Shown here piece after piece: positions 34,903 through 44,700 of a DNA stretch of 64,000 bases. The first letter of the stretch is position 1, and every line of letters begins with the position of its first letter. The notes beneath the pieces are model-generated. The model was not told the DNA's origin. It worked only from the letters and a program-made list of their open reading frames with translations, and did not search any database. The translations under genes and the position numbers were made by a program. The stretch is from Cyclobacteriaceae bacterium (GTDB taxonomy: Bacteria; Bacteroidota; Bacteroidia; Cytophagales; Cyclobacteriaceae), in contig JAGQYM010000013.1 in the NCBI GenBank assembly GCA_020436085.1, forward strand, positions 1 to 64,000, written 5' to 3'.

Positions 34903-35790
34903 TTAGTTTTCGATTGCCCTCTTGGTGAGATCTTGAAAAGCATCTATCCTTCTGTCGCGGAAGAAGGGCCAGTTTTGTCTTACATTTTCCTGTAATGACA
35001 AGTCAATCTCCGCCATCAATATCTCTTCTTTGTCATGTGAAGCCATTGCAAGTATTTCACCTTGCGGTCCGCAGATAAAGGAAGCGCCCCAGAACTCGAG
35101 GCCATTGGTACCAGGCACATACTTCTCAAGTCCGATGCGATTGGCAGCAGCCACAAAAACTCCATTGGCAACTGCATGTCCCTTCATCACGTTCATCCAT
35201 GCTCCATACTGCTTTTCACCATACTCTGCTTTTTCTGCAGGGTGCCATCCAATAGCCGTAGGATAAAATAAAACCTCTGCTCCTTGCAAGGCAGTAAGTC
35301 TGGCTGCCTCAGGATACCATTGATCCCAGCAAATCAACGTACCGATCTTACCGTGTTTGGTTTGAAAAGTTTTGAATCCAATATCACCCGGTGTAAAGTA
35401 AAACTTCTCGTAAAAATGCGGATCATCAGGTATGTGCATCTTGCGATACAATCCAGCTTGCGAACCGTCAGCGTCAATGATGTAGGCACTGTTGTGATAT
35501 ATGCCTGCCATTCTTTTCTCAAAGAAGGGAACAATAAGCGACACCTTTAACTCCTTAGCAACAGCACTGAATGCCGTAAATGAAATATCCCCAAGCGGTT
35601 CAGCTAAGGCAAAATTGCTCACGTCTTCGCTCTGACAGAAATAGTGGCTGCTATATAACTCAGGAAGACAGATCACCTCTGCACCCTGGGCCGCAGCCTT
35701 TCTTATCCACTCAAGGCATTTGGCCCGGTTGGCCTCAGGCTTATCGTTAAGATTCAGTTGGATGACTGCTATTTTGTAGTTCTTCGCCAT
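34903..35790 (-). CDS. aguB: N-carbamoylputrescine amidase
   Basis: 295 residues from the ATG at 35790 (MAKNYKIAV), preferred over a TTG six nt upstream. Nitrilase superfamily with the Glu-Lys-Cys triad: Glu in VICLPELYSSHYFCQ, Lys in YRKMHIPDDP, Cys in GTLICWDQWYPEAARL. The YxSxYFCQ and HIPDDPxxYEKFYFTPGD segments are typical of the plant/bacterial N-carbamoylputrescine amidases, which release putrescine, CO2 and ammonia. It precedes aguA with no gap. A consensus promoter lies at 35810-35841, giving a very short leader. Confidence 0.95.
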   Translation of the reverse strand: MAKNYKIAVIQLNLNDKPEANRAKCLEWIRKAAAQGAEVICLPELYSSHYFCQSEDVSNFALAEPLGDISFTAFSAVAKELKVSLIVPFFEKRMAGIYHNSAYIIDADGSQAGLYRKMHIPDDPHFYEKFYFTPGDIGFKTFQTKHGKIGTLICWDQWYPEAARLTALQGAEVLFYPTAIGWHPAEKAEYGEKQYGAWMNVMKGHAVANGVFVAAANRIGLEKYVPGTNGLEFWGASFICGPQGEILAMASHDKEEILMAEIDLSLQENVRQNWPFFRDRRIDAFQDLTKRAIEN

Positions 35791-35809
35791 TGACAAATTT
35801 GTTTTGGCG

Positions 35810-35841
35810 CAAAGATATTAATTCAAGAGGTGTATCACCAA
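35810..35841 (-). promoter_or_regulatory. Bacteroidota-type promoter of aguB-aguA
   Basis: On the minus strand TTG (35841-35839) is followed after 21 nt by TATCTTTG (35817-35810), an exact TAnnTTTG. The aguB ATG is 19 nt beyond the box, so the untranslated leader would be about 10-15 nt. Confidence 0.6.
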
Positions 35842-35885
35842 CGGAGGAGCTCCCGGAAGTGGTCTCGTTTGATTATTATTGTATT

Positions 35886-36407
35886 ATGTACAGAAGGGTG
35901 AAAGATACAGTCGTGTTCTGCTCGTTGATCGCCATTGGGATGAGTTGCACCGAACCAAAAGAGATGAGTTCCATTGATCCGGTGAATTGGAACAAACGCA
36001 CAGTTGGTCACCCGCTCCCCGACTCGCTCACCTCCGGTGAAACATATCTGTCCGTCTATTCCGAAATCTACAGTCGTACTGAGCATCAAACCCACGCACT
36101 TACCGTTACCGTAAGCATGAGAAATACCGACCCGGTAGATTCCGTTTTCATCACCAAGGCTGAGTACTTCGACACACAGGGTAAACCTATTAGAATCTAC
36201 TTCGAAAAAGCAATCTACCTCGCACCCCTGGAAACAGTAGAAATCGTCATTGATGAAAAAGACCGTGAAGGTGGAACCGGTGGAAATTTTCTATTCGACT
36301 GGTCAATACCCACAACGGCAAGCGAACCCTATTTTGAAGGTGTAATGATTTCAACCTCAGGCCAACAGGGAATTTCCTTTACAACACAAGGGAAGCGCGT
36401 ACGGTAG
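35886..36407 (+). CDS. DUF3124 family lipoprotein
   Basis: 173 residues from the ATG at 35886 (MYRRVKDTVVF); the frame is open further upstream but that part overlaps aguB and its promoter. A lipoprotein signal ends at Cys21 (AIGMSC). The rest matches DUF3124: SMRNTDPVDSVFITKAEYFD, PLETVEIVIDEKDREGGTGG and the terminal GVMISTSGQQGISFTTQGK. This is a small exported beta-sandwich family of unknown role, often near transporters or metabolic genes. It is divergent from aguB and convergent with the NAD(P)-binding protein. Confidence 0.87.
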   Translation: MYRRVKDTVVFCSLIAIGMSCTEPKEMSSIDPVNWNKRTVGHPLPDSLTSGETYLSVYSEIYSRTEHQTHALTVTVSMRNTDPVDSVFITKAEYFDTQGKPIRIYFEKAIYLAPLETVEIVIDEKDREGGTGGNFLFDWSIPTTASEPYFEGVMISTSGQQGISFTTQGKRVR

Positions 36408-36443
36408 ACAGTTTTGAGTTTTAAGGTTTGAGTTAGCTGCTAG

Positions 36444-37100
36444 TCACTGATAGAGATAATCCTTGATTTGTATATTCTCCAGGACTTGAGGAGCATCGTG
36501 ATCTAAGCCGGACTTGAACATCGACTTACCCAACTCCTCGGAAGTGATTGACGTCTTGGCTAGAATGCCTTTGAGCATCGGATAGAGAAAACGCATCGTC
36601 TGATACATCAGGTTGGGTTCTGTTCTTTTCTCTACCGGGTAAATATACCCTGGTCGGAAAAGGTGAAGGTGCTTGAATTCCATTTGGATCAGATAGTTTT
36701 CCGCCATCCCTTTGTACCTGGCAAAAGACATTTTGGACTTTTCGGTCTGATCTGCACCATCTCCGCTAAGAAAACAAATGGTAACATTAGGGCTTGCCTT
36801 CTTTATTACATCAGCAAATGCCTTTGTATAATCGACAGTGATGGATTTGAATTCTTTATCGGGAAGCTGGCCGGTATAGGCACCAATACAAAAGTAGGCC
36901 GCATCCAGTTGCTCGAAGTGATAATCAATGGCATCGTAGTTAAGATAGTCTGCATGCACCACTTCATTCAACTTGGCATGAGTCACACCTGTTGGCTTAC
37001 GGACGATCGTGGTAACGCGCCTTATCCTTTCACTTTGGAGACATTCTCTTAGGATGATCTTTCCAATCATCCCGGTGCTGCCCATGATCAATACATTCAT
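36444..37100 (-). CDS. NAD(P)H-binding protein (atypical SDR / NmrA-like)
   Basis: 218 residues. The N-terminal nucleotide-binding motif is MGSTGMIGKIILRECL (GxxGxxG), followed by TTIVRKP typical of NAD(P)-binding atypical short-chain reductases (HTATIP2/YbjT-like). Later ICFLSGDGADQTEKSKMSFARYKGMAENYLI holds a Tyr-xxx-Lys-like pattern (YKGMAEN). It may reduce or merely sense a nucleotide; the substrate is unknown. Its start codon overlaps the GH13 stop by 4 nt (ATGA), so it is translated with the alpha-glucosidase. Confidence 0.85.
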   Translation of the reverse strand: MNVLIMGSTGMIGKIILRECLQSERIRRVTTIVRKPTGVTHAKLNEVVHADYLNYDAIDYHFEQLDAAYFCIGAYTGQLPDKEFKSITVDYTKAFADVIKKASPNVTICFLSGDGADQTEKSKMSFARYKGMAENYLIQMEFKHLHLFRPGYIYPVEKRTEPNLMYQTMRFLYPMLKGILAKTSITSEELGKSMFKSGLDHDAPQVLENIQIKDYLYQ

Positions 37101-38812
37101 CTTTTCACAATTACAGCTTCGTAAGGTCGCAAAGTACCATCTGTCCTTGGAGACTCATAATTACCCAAAACCAGGTTTTGATTCGACCAGTCAATGTCAC
37201 TGTCTACCCTTCCCTCGCTGTCGCTAAAGTTCAACATCACCGTCCAAAGCTCTCCTTCCCACTCACGTGTGTAAGCGTAAACTGTTTCATTGGCTGGGTC
37301 AAGTAAGGTGTATTTGCCATACACCAAAACCGGGTTTGACTTTCGAAGGTCAGTCAATTCGCGGAAGTAGTTTAATACAGACTGTGGATCATTTTGCTCC
37401 TGCTCTACGTTCACTTCCGCGTAATTTGGATTCAGTTCAATCCATGGATCACCGGTAGTGAAGCCTGCCTTGCCTTCGCCATTCCATTGCATAGGTGTGC
37501 GGCCATTGTCGCGGCTGCCAAATTGAAGAGCCTTCATAAAATTATCCAGATCACCTCCGGTATTTTTTATCCTTTGGTATTCGTTTAGTGCCGCAATGTC
37601 TTTGTATTGAGAAATATCTGTAAAGCCAGGATTAGACATACCCAATTCATCACCATAGTAAACATAAGGAGTACCTCTCATGGTGAGGATAAAAGTAGAC
37701 AGCATCTTTGCAGAATAGGCACGGTATTCCGCACTGTCATTGGCATACCGACTCACCATCCGCGCCTGGTCGTGGTTGGCGAGAAAAATAGAGAGCCAAC
37801 CCTTTTCAGCAAAGGCGCTATCCCACTCGGAGAATACCTCCTTAAACTTTAATAGCGAGTATCCTTCTGGCTTCGGAATATCAACCCCATCAAATGCATA
37901 AGCCATGTTCAGTTCATTCCTATCCGCATCGACAAGGTCATGGGCATCCTGATAAGTCTTGCCTGCGCCTTCAGCCACAGACATCACATCATATTTACTA
38001 AACACTGCCTGATTCATTTCCTTCAGGTAGTCGTGCAGGTAAGGACCCATCGCATAGAATTCTATGAAGTTGGTGGGCGACAAACCTGGGTATTCGGGAT
38101 AAGTGATATCCTTGGATGCAAATTGAAATGCGTCAAGTCTAAATCCATCCACACCTTTATCAGCCCAGAATTTCATAATGTCATACACCTCTTGTCTTAC
38201 AGCTGGGTTTTCCCAGTTAAGGTCGGGTTGTTTTCTTGAGAAGTAATGCAAGTAATAGGCATTCGTAGTCGAGTCGTACATCCATGCATCGCCATTTACG
38301 TCAAACAGACTGTGACGATAAGGTGGCTTTCCCTTTTCTGCTGGCCACCAGTGATAGTAGTCACGGTATTTGTTATCTCTTGAACTTCTGCTCTGCTTGA
38401 ACCATTCGTGTTCATCACTGCTGTGATTTACCACCACGTCCATTACTACTTTAATACCTCGTTCGTGAAATCCTTTAAGCATGGCATCGAAATCTTCCAT
38501 GGTTCCAAACTCTTTAAGAATCGCGCGATAGTCACTTACGTCATAGCCGTTGTCATCATTGGGAGATTCGTATATTGGATTAAGCCAGACTGCTGTGATG
38601 CCGAGGCTCTTGATGTAGTCCATCTTGGAGATAATACCCTTCAAGTCCCCTACGCCATCGCCATCACTGTCCTTAAAACTCCGTGGGTATATCTGATACA
38701 CAATAGCTTCTTTCCACCACGTGGTATTGACGGGTTGATCCTTTTTCTGGGTTGGTTCGCAGGACATAGTTATAATTAGCAGGGCTAAGATGAGATACTT
38801 GAATCTATTCAT
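37097..38812 (-). CDS. GH13 alpha-glucosidase (oligo-1,6-glucosidase type), lipoprotein
   Basis: 571 residues from the ATG at 38812 (MNRFKYLILALL); the open frame upstream runs into a non-coding inverted-repeat element and is not coding. The lipoprotein Cys is in IITMSC. The TIM barrel opens with AIVYQIYPRSFKDSDGDGVG. Catalytic regions: VVNHSSDEH; GFRLDAFQ with the nucleophile Asp; DVMSVAEGAG with the acid/base Glu; FLANHDQARMVSR with the transition-state Asp. It hydrolyses short alpha-glucosides at the cell envelope. The stop overlaps the following NAD(P)-binding gene by 4 nt. Confidence 0.95.
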   Translation of the reverse strand: MNRFKYLILALLIITMSCEPTQKKDQPVNTTWWKEAIVYQIYPRSFKDSDGDGVGDLKGIISKMDYIKSLGITAVWLNPIYESPNDDNGYDVSDYRAILKEFGTMEDFDAMLKGFHERGIKVVMDVVVNHSSDEHEWFKQSRSSRDNKYRDYYHWWPAEKGKPPYRHSLFDVNGDAWMYDSTTNAYYLHYFSRKQPDLNWENPAVRQEVYDIMKFWADKGVDGFRLDAFQFASKDITYPEYPGLSPTNFIEFYAMGPYLHDYLKEMNQAVFSKYDVMSVAEGAGKTYQDAHDLVDADRNELNMAYAFDGVDIPKPEGYSLLKFKEVFSEWDSAFAEKGWLSIFLANHDQARMVSRYANDSAEYRAYSAKMLSTFILTMRGTPYVYYGDELGMSNPGFTDISQYKDIAALNEYQRIKNTGGDLDNFMKALQFGSRDNGRTPMQWNGEGKAGFTTGDPWIELNPNYAEVNVEQEQNDPQSVLNYFRELTDLRKSNPVLVYGKYTLLDPANETVYAYTREWEGELWTVMLNFSDSEGRVDSDIDWSNQNLVLGNYESPRTDGTLRPYEAVIVKR

Positions 38813-38890
38813 GATGCAATTGAATGGCCAATGCCAAGATAACAAAATGGCGCCTGTAATGTTCTTTTCCGGGGGAGGACTGTTATTTGA

Positions 38891-38922
38891 TAAAAATAAA
38901 AGCGCGGAAGTAACTTCCGCGC
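38891..38922 (-). terminator. Terminator of the methyltransferase gene
   Basis: GCGCGGAAGT / ACTTCCGCGC (38902-38922), a perfect GC-rich 9-10 bp stem, is followed on the minus strand by TTTTATTTTTA (38901-38891). Strong intrinsic terminator shape. It lies beyond the inverted-repeat element, which is therefore inside the 3-prime untranslated region of the methyltransferase transcript. Confidence 0.8.
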
Positions 38923-38934
38923 CAGTCGAGATTG

Positions 38935-39039
38935 ACCTCACCCCATCCAAATTTTCCTTACTGATGAATCGATTGCCCCTCTCCGTACGGAGAGGGGGGC
39001 AAGGGTTGTGCAAAACAAAAAAAATATTTGGGGTGAGGT
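38935..39039. repeat. 105-bp inverted-repeat element (MITE/REP-like)
   Basis: Outer arms ACCTCACCCCA (38935-38945) and TGGGGTGAGGT (39029-39039) are a perfect 11-bp inverted repeat. Inside is a perfect 22-bp palindrome with half-site CCCCTCTCCGT (38976-38997). The CTCACCCC...CTCTCC...GGAGAGGGG...GGGGTGAG layout resembles dispersed intergenic repeats of Bacteroidota genomes. It carries no ORF. Only one copy is in the window. Confidence 0.75.
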
Positions 39040-39074
39040 GGGCAAGACAGCTGATATACTGAAGTGCTGAATGT

Positions 39075-39902
39075 CTAAACCGATACCATGACCTTCAAAT
39101 ACGTTGCCGGAATGTGCGTCTTATTCTTATCCGCACTCTGGTTCTGGCTTACAAACAATTCTTCAAGCTCTCTTTGCAAATCCTCTGCCTTACCATTCTT
39201 TGAAGCAGCTTCAAAAGCATTCATGGTTGGTCCGTAATAATCGCGGAATAAGGATACCAGCGTGACGGGAGATGCATCGAAAGTGAACGTGTACGTCTCA
39301 CGGGAAAATGAAATCCTATCCTTGTCAACTCCTGCCTGGCCGAAGCGCTCGACAACATTCGACTCCACACCCCACAACATCGGACTGACAAATCCTTCTG
39401 GTGGTGGAGGTGTATAAGCAGAACTGATTTTTAGGATCTGTGCCACCAATGTGGGATCACCAGGGATCCAGTTACCCATTACAATTCTACCACCTGAACG
39501 CGTAACGCGGACCAACTCTTTGGCTACATCATGAGGCCTTGGCGCAAACATGGCTCCGAAAATACTCATCGAAAGATCGAAACTCTCATCTTTCAATTCG
39601 CTAAGATTAGTAGCATCACCATCCTGGAATTTTATGTTGGTCAAACCTTCAGCTTGCGCTCGTTTGTTTCCCGCAGCTACCAGGTTGCTCGCAATATCTA
39701 CACCGAGCACATTAGCTCCTCTCCTTGCCGATGGAATGGCAGTTGTGCCATCGCCACATCCGAGGTCGAGGACCTGAAGGTCTTTGGTAATACCCAGCGA
39801 TGCCACCAGCGCATCACCGCTTTCGCGCATACTAGCTGCGATTCGGGTGAAGTCACCCTTCTCCCACAATGCCTTGTTTGGATTCATAACTTTTACTTCC
39901 AT
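39075..39902 (-). CDS. Class I SAM-dependent methyltransferase
   Basis: 275 residues. The SAM-binding core is VLDLGCGDGTTAIPSARRGANVLGVDIASNLV (motif I and the acidic residue ending beta 2), followed by FQDGDATNL and SGGRIVMGNWIP. The middle and C-terminal substrate region (TPPPPEGFVSPMLWG and later FRDYYGPTMNAFEAASKNG) is like a family of small-molecule methyltransferases of unknown substrate that are common in soil bacteria. Monocistronic, ending about 150 nt before a strong terminator. Confidence 0.9.
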   Translation of the reverse strand: MEVKVMNPNKALWEKGDFTRIAASMRESGDALVASLGITKDLQVLDLGCGDGTTAIPSARRGANVLGVDIASNLVAAGNKRAQAEGLTNIKFQDGDATNLSELKDESFDLSMSIFGAMFAPRPHDVAKELVRVTRSGGRIVMGNWIPGDPTLVAQILKISSAYTPPPPEGFVSPMLWGVESNVVERFGQAGVDKDRISFSRETYTFTFDASPVTLVSLFRDYYGPTMNAFEAASKNGKAEDLQRELEELFVSQNQSADKNKTHIPATYLKVMVSV

Positions 39903-40149
39903 TGTTTTGTTGTTTGCTTGGGGAGCAAAAGTAGCTGCATGGGTTGGCTCAATAATGTGGATAACTATCCGTGTTCACCCCGTGTATACTTAATAGACTA
40001 GCTGGCTCACAAAATGACGAAGTTGTTTACCCAGGGTTGACCTCGTAGATTCCTCTTGAAGTTTAACCGGCTGGAGTCAAGCCCTTTTAAAACAAAAACC
40101 ATAACGATAATAAGGCTATATTAGGGGTTCGACTTTATCGCAACCTGTC

Positions 40150-41688
40150 TTGAATAGATTGTCCTTTCTTCTTGTCCTGCTGTTGGTGCAGGTGCCGGGC
40201 ATCGCCCAGGATAACTACATGCAGGTAACAGAGGCACTACAGAAAGCCTTTGATGCTCAAAATCCAGAAGACGGCCTCACCTATCTTAATACAGTTGGCA
40301 AACAAATAGAGCAGGCTAACGATTCATTGAAATTAGAATTCTTCATTGCTAAAGGCGTAGCACATGGTCAGCTGGGAAATGCTGATTCTTCTTTCTTCTT
40401 CCTGAATCAAGCGCAGCTTATTGCGGAACAAACCTCCAATGATCTGCTGCTAATAAAAGTTTATAACACCCGGGGCCTTGTGCTGATGGGGATCAACAAA
40501 TATGAGGACGCACTTAACGTATTTCAAAAAGGACTGGCTATAGGAGAAAATAAGACAGAGCCACGTTACCTTCAGGCAGTTCGGAAAATTCTCGGTAACT
40601 CCGGGGGAATATTTTATCAGTTGGAACACTACGAAGGCGCACTCCGCCATACGTCAAGAGCACTCGACATATCAGAGCAACTGAATGATTCATCGGGCAT
40701 TGCTTACAACAATCTCCGCCTCGCACTCACGTACCAGGCGATGGACAGCCTTGAGGAGTGTGTTGACCACCTGACCGTATCTAATAAGCTGCTTCGATCC
40801 CTGCAAGACACTACCACCATGCTTTATGTGGAGAACACACTTGGCCTGGTCTATGGAAAGCAGAATCAATACAACAACTCCCTTACCCATTACAAGACGG
40901 CCCTCCGGCTAGCCTCTTTGATTAAGAATCAGGAAGAGATCATGCACACCAAAGTCTTCATCGCCCGGACGCTGCTGAAACTGAATCAATTGAATGAGGC
41001 ACAAACTTTAGCGCAAGATATTGTAGCTGAGGCCGAGAAAAATGGGATGGCTAATCACAAAGAGTCGGCCTACGACATACTCTACAATATTTCGTTGAGC
41101 AGAGGACAATGGCAGTCGGCACTTAATTTCAGAAACAAGAGCATTGACGTCAAGGACTCAATTGCTAATGTGGAGGTTAAATCACGGATTGCGGAGCTGG
41201 AGACGAAATACGAAACCGAAAAGAAGGAAGCTGAGATTATGAGGTTGTCACTAGAGAATGAGCTGAACACCGCCAACCTGGCCAGATCCCGAAATGCCAA
41301 CATTGCCATGGCGATAGGTGGTTCACTCACGCTTGCTATTATTATCGTATACTTCACACAAAGACACAAGAAGCAACAAGCGGAAAAGGAAGCACAAGAA
41401 CTACAAATTGAAGCCCTCAAAAAGAGGTTTATGGAACTTCATGCCAGTCCTGCGGAGTTAGCCGTAGCGCTGGAGTTTCATGAGCTTAACAGCAAACTGA
41501 ACACCAAACTCACGGAGCGCGAATTTGAGGCGTTGAAGCTGAGCCTGGAGGGAAAGACCAACAGCGAAATAGCCGATCTTTTGTTCATTTCTGTCAGCAC
41601 CGTGAAGTTTCACCTGCGGAATACCTACTCAAAAATGGGTGTGGGTAACAGGAAAGAGGCTTTCCAGCTGATGCTTAAAACAAGCTGA
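40150..41688 (+). CDS. TPR-containing LuxR-type transcriptional regulator, membrane anchored
   Basis: 512 residues. The start is a TTG at 40150: the signal sequence NRLSFLLVLLLVQVPGIAQ begins there and no ATG precedes it. Residues about 25-350 are tetratricopeptide repeats (for example SSFFFLNQAQLIAEQ, KYEDALNVFQKGLAIGE, QYNNSLTHYKTALRLA). A short coiled coil leads to one membrane helix (NIAMAIGGSLTLAIIIVYF, about 394-412), a second coiled coil, and a cytoplasmic LuxR/GerE helix-turn-helix (LTEREFEALKLSLEGKTNSEIADLL ... VSTVKFHLRN). The layout suggests a one-component envelope sensor that binds DNA from the membrane. It lies 105 nt upstream of the ELWxxDGT surface-protein gene. Confidence 0.9.
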   Translation: MNRLSFLLVLLLVQVPGIAQDNYMQVTEALQKAFDAQNPEDGLTYLNTVGKQIEQANDSLKLEFFIAKGVAHGQLGNADSSFFFLNQAQLIAEQTSNDLLLIKVYNTRGLVLMGINKYEDALNVFQKGLAIGENKTEPRYLQAVRKILGNSGGIFYQLEHYEGALRHTSRALDISEQLNDSSGIAYNNLRLALTYQAMDSLEECVDHLTVSNKLLRSLQDTTTMLYVENTLGLVYGKQNQYNNSLTHYKTALRLASLIKNQEEIMHTKVFIARTLLKLNQLNEAQTLAQDIVAEAEKNGMANHKESAYDILYNISLSRGQWQSALNFRNKSIDVKDSIANVEVKSRIAELETKYETEKKEAEIMRLSLENELNTANLARSRNANIAMAIGGSLTLAIIIVYFTQRHKKQQAEKEAQELQIEALKKRFMELHASPAELAVALEFHELNSKLNTKLTEREFEALKLSLEGKTNSEIADLLFISVSTVKFHLRNTYSKMGVGNRKEAFQLMLKTS

Positions 41689-41793
41689 TCATCAACCCTT
41701 TACAAACTATTTACATAGAACTAACCCGCAGGGTCAGGTAAATTCTTTACTCATTTTTGGAGGTTCATGGCATTATCAACCAAAACTAATGTC

Positions 41794-44700
41794 ATGAAAA
41801 GAATTACACACACTTTCTCGATCATGCTTTTGCTTGGAATACTTCATTTCCATGCAAAGGCACAAATTGAACTGGTTGCCGATCTGGCTCCAGGGACGGA
41901 ATCCGAAGTTATTGGATTTGAAAATGAATGGGATGAAAACCTATTCATTTTAGGTGATCAACTTTTATTTATTCTGAGGGACCATCCTTTGTATGGCACT
42001 GAACTTTGGCGAATGGGCACTGACGAACAGATAACATTGGTCAAAGACTTACAACCTGGCCTTGGAGGCGGCTTGGAAAATACCACTATTATGCTTTTTA
42101 ATAACCTCGCCTATTTTCTTGGAAAAGATTCCAATGGAGTTCATTCGCTTTACCAAACAGACGGCACTAGCGAGGGAACAGTAGTGGTAAAAGAACTCTA
42201 TGATTCCGAAATAGAAAACTTAAGCAGTCATCATGTAGTAAATGGTAAGCTCTTATTCCATATATCAATCAGCGAGGGTCAACGGGATCTGTGGGTGACG
42301 GATGGCACCGCTGACGGAACTGAGATTCTAACAGCCAATATAAATGTTGGTGATGCTATAAACATTGGCAATCAGGCTCTGGTAAGTGGTTATGATGAGA
42401 TTCACGGCAATGAGCTTTGGGTTACTGATGGCACTGAAGCAGGAACTCATCTTTTCAAAGAGCTCAACCCAGGTACTGAAAATGGTGACCCTTATAATTT
42501 TTATAAATCAAGCATAGGAATATTTTTTCAGGGAAACACAGTAGCAGAGGGCCGTGAATTATGGATGACCGATGGCACGGTTGAAGGTACCGTTCTGGTC
42601 AAAGATATTAGGGATGATTCTCCAGGAAATGGCAGCAATCCCCATGACTTTACTGAATTAGATGGAATAATATTTTTTACAGCAGACAATGCTTTGTGGA
42701 AAACAGATGGCACAGAGTTAGGTACTGAATTGGTTGTTAGCGGTGATCCCAATAACCCGGAATATCTATTTGCCTATGATGGTGAATTGTATTTCAATGC
42801 ACAAGGTGGTAGTAATGTCTTTTTTGAATTATATAAAACAGATGGATCCACTACCACGCTAGTCAAAGATATTAATACCCCTTCCAACAGCTCTAGCCCA
42901 AAAGCCCATTTCATAATTGGTGATACTCACTACTTTTTTGCCTATGACAATACTGCTACAGGCTTATGGACAACGGATGGAACTGAGGAAGGAACTACAC
43001 TAATCAAACATCTGTACGATGGATCTCTTTTCCCTGCCAACATTAAGTCAGAATCAAACCCTACTTTATTTAATGGTAATTATTATTTCAATATCTCAAA
43101 TCAACTTTGGCGCACAGATGGCACCGAAGTAGGGACTGTAGAAATAAATCACAGTGTAAATGTGCCTATTGATTCAAGTCCTTTGAACTTCATTGAAACT
43201 CCGCTGGGAACATTCTTTGCAGCATTTGTTAATGGTGACCCCCACCTATTTGTAACTGATGGCGATGCACTAACTGACCTTAGCGAGGCTGGATTTGTGC
43301 TGAATGGGGAACCCGAAGAAATCAACAGCGACTTTATTTTCTACAACAACAAACTCATCTTCAGTGGGTACACAGCCGAAGAAGGTGAAGAGCCCTGGAT
43401 TACTGATGGTACACTGGCGGGAACTCATCTGATAAAGGATGTGAACACATTTGACCTTTTTGGTGGAGCGAGAGAATTCTTTGAGTTCAATGAGAAGGTT
43501 TACTTCCGCGCCAAGAATGCGGGCAGCAATGATTTCGAATTATTCGTAACCGATGGTACTGAAGGAGGCACAAGTCTGGTAAAAGATATCAATACTGGAA
43601 TCCAGCCTTCTCATCCCAACGGCTTTGGAATCATAGGAGATAAAATGTATTTCGAAGCGTTTACCACAACCTATGGCAGTGAGTTATGGGAAACAGATGG
43701 AACAGAGGAAGGCACAAAGTTGGTGGTTGACTTGCGCGCTGGTAACCCTGGCGCTATCCATGATGTTCAGGCTTACTATTTTGGTAAAGTTTTTTTTACA
43801 GCTTATGTATCAGCCGGAGTCGGTACTGAGCTTTATTTTTCTGATGGGACTGAGCTTGGTACAGGATTGCTCTACGAAATTGGCCCTGGTGGCAATACGG
43901 GTGGAATTCAAGATGGAACTTTTATAAAGTTACCTACTAAATTGGTGTTCACAGCCAATGATGGTACCATTTGGTCAACTGAAGGAACTCCGGAAACCAC
44001 TTTCCAAATACTTAACGAAGAATACACTGCTACCACATCATATCGATATTCTGTAGGTGTCATCAATGAAAAATATGTGTTCGTTGCACAAGACAATGAA
44101 GATGACACACATTACATTTTTGCTACTGATGGAACTATTGAAAATACTGTAGCACTTGCATCCGGCTTCACTTACGATGATGACAACATCTATGAATTAT
44201 CGAATGGCAGATACCTCTATTCCGCTGAAATTGATGGTAAGTTATATTTTACAACTGGTTTTGGCATTCACTCTACAGATGGAACAGTTGCCGGAACTTC
44301 CTACTTTGGGGAAGGTAAAAATGGCACCTCGTTTAATGCATTATACCCTGCAACACTTAATGGAAAATTATATTTTACCGGATTTGAAGAAGGAAGTACC
44401 ACAGAAACGCTGTTTGTCTCCGATGGTACAAGCTCAGGCACACAAGCACTGGACAATGGTGGTGTGGCTGTAAAAGGTTTACTCCAGCCAATAGCAGATT
44501 ACCTCTACTTCGCAGGATATGACTTTGAGTTTGGTCAGGAGTTGTATCGATTCAACACTACGCTCGAAACCCAGCAAATCACCTTCAACTCCATCGAGGA
44601 TCAATTCCTGGAAGCAGGAACATTAACACTTTCGGCCAATGCTTCTTCAGGTCTTCCTGTAAGTTTCAGCGTAGTGAGCGGACCAGTAACCCTCAGCGGC

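Noticed and set aside
35790..35885. Upstream extension of the DUF3124 gene
   Set aside because: It would overlap the aguB start and promoter; the lipoprotein signal begins at 35886.
38813..39013. N-terminal extension of the GH13 protein up to 39013
   Set aside because: The extension translates the terminator and the inverted-repeat element; the Met at 38812 starts a proper lipoprotein signal.
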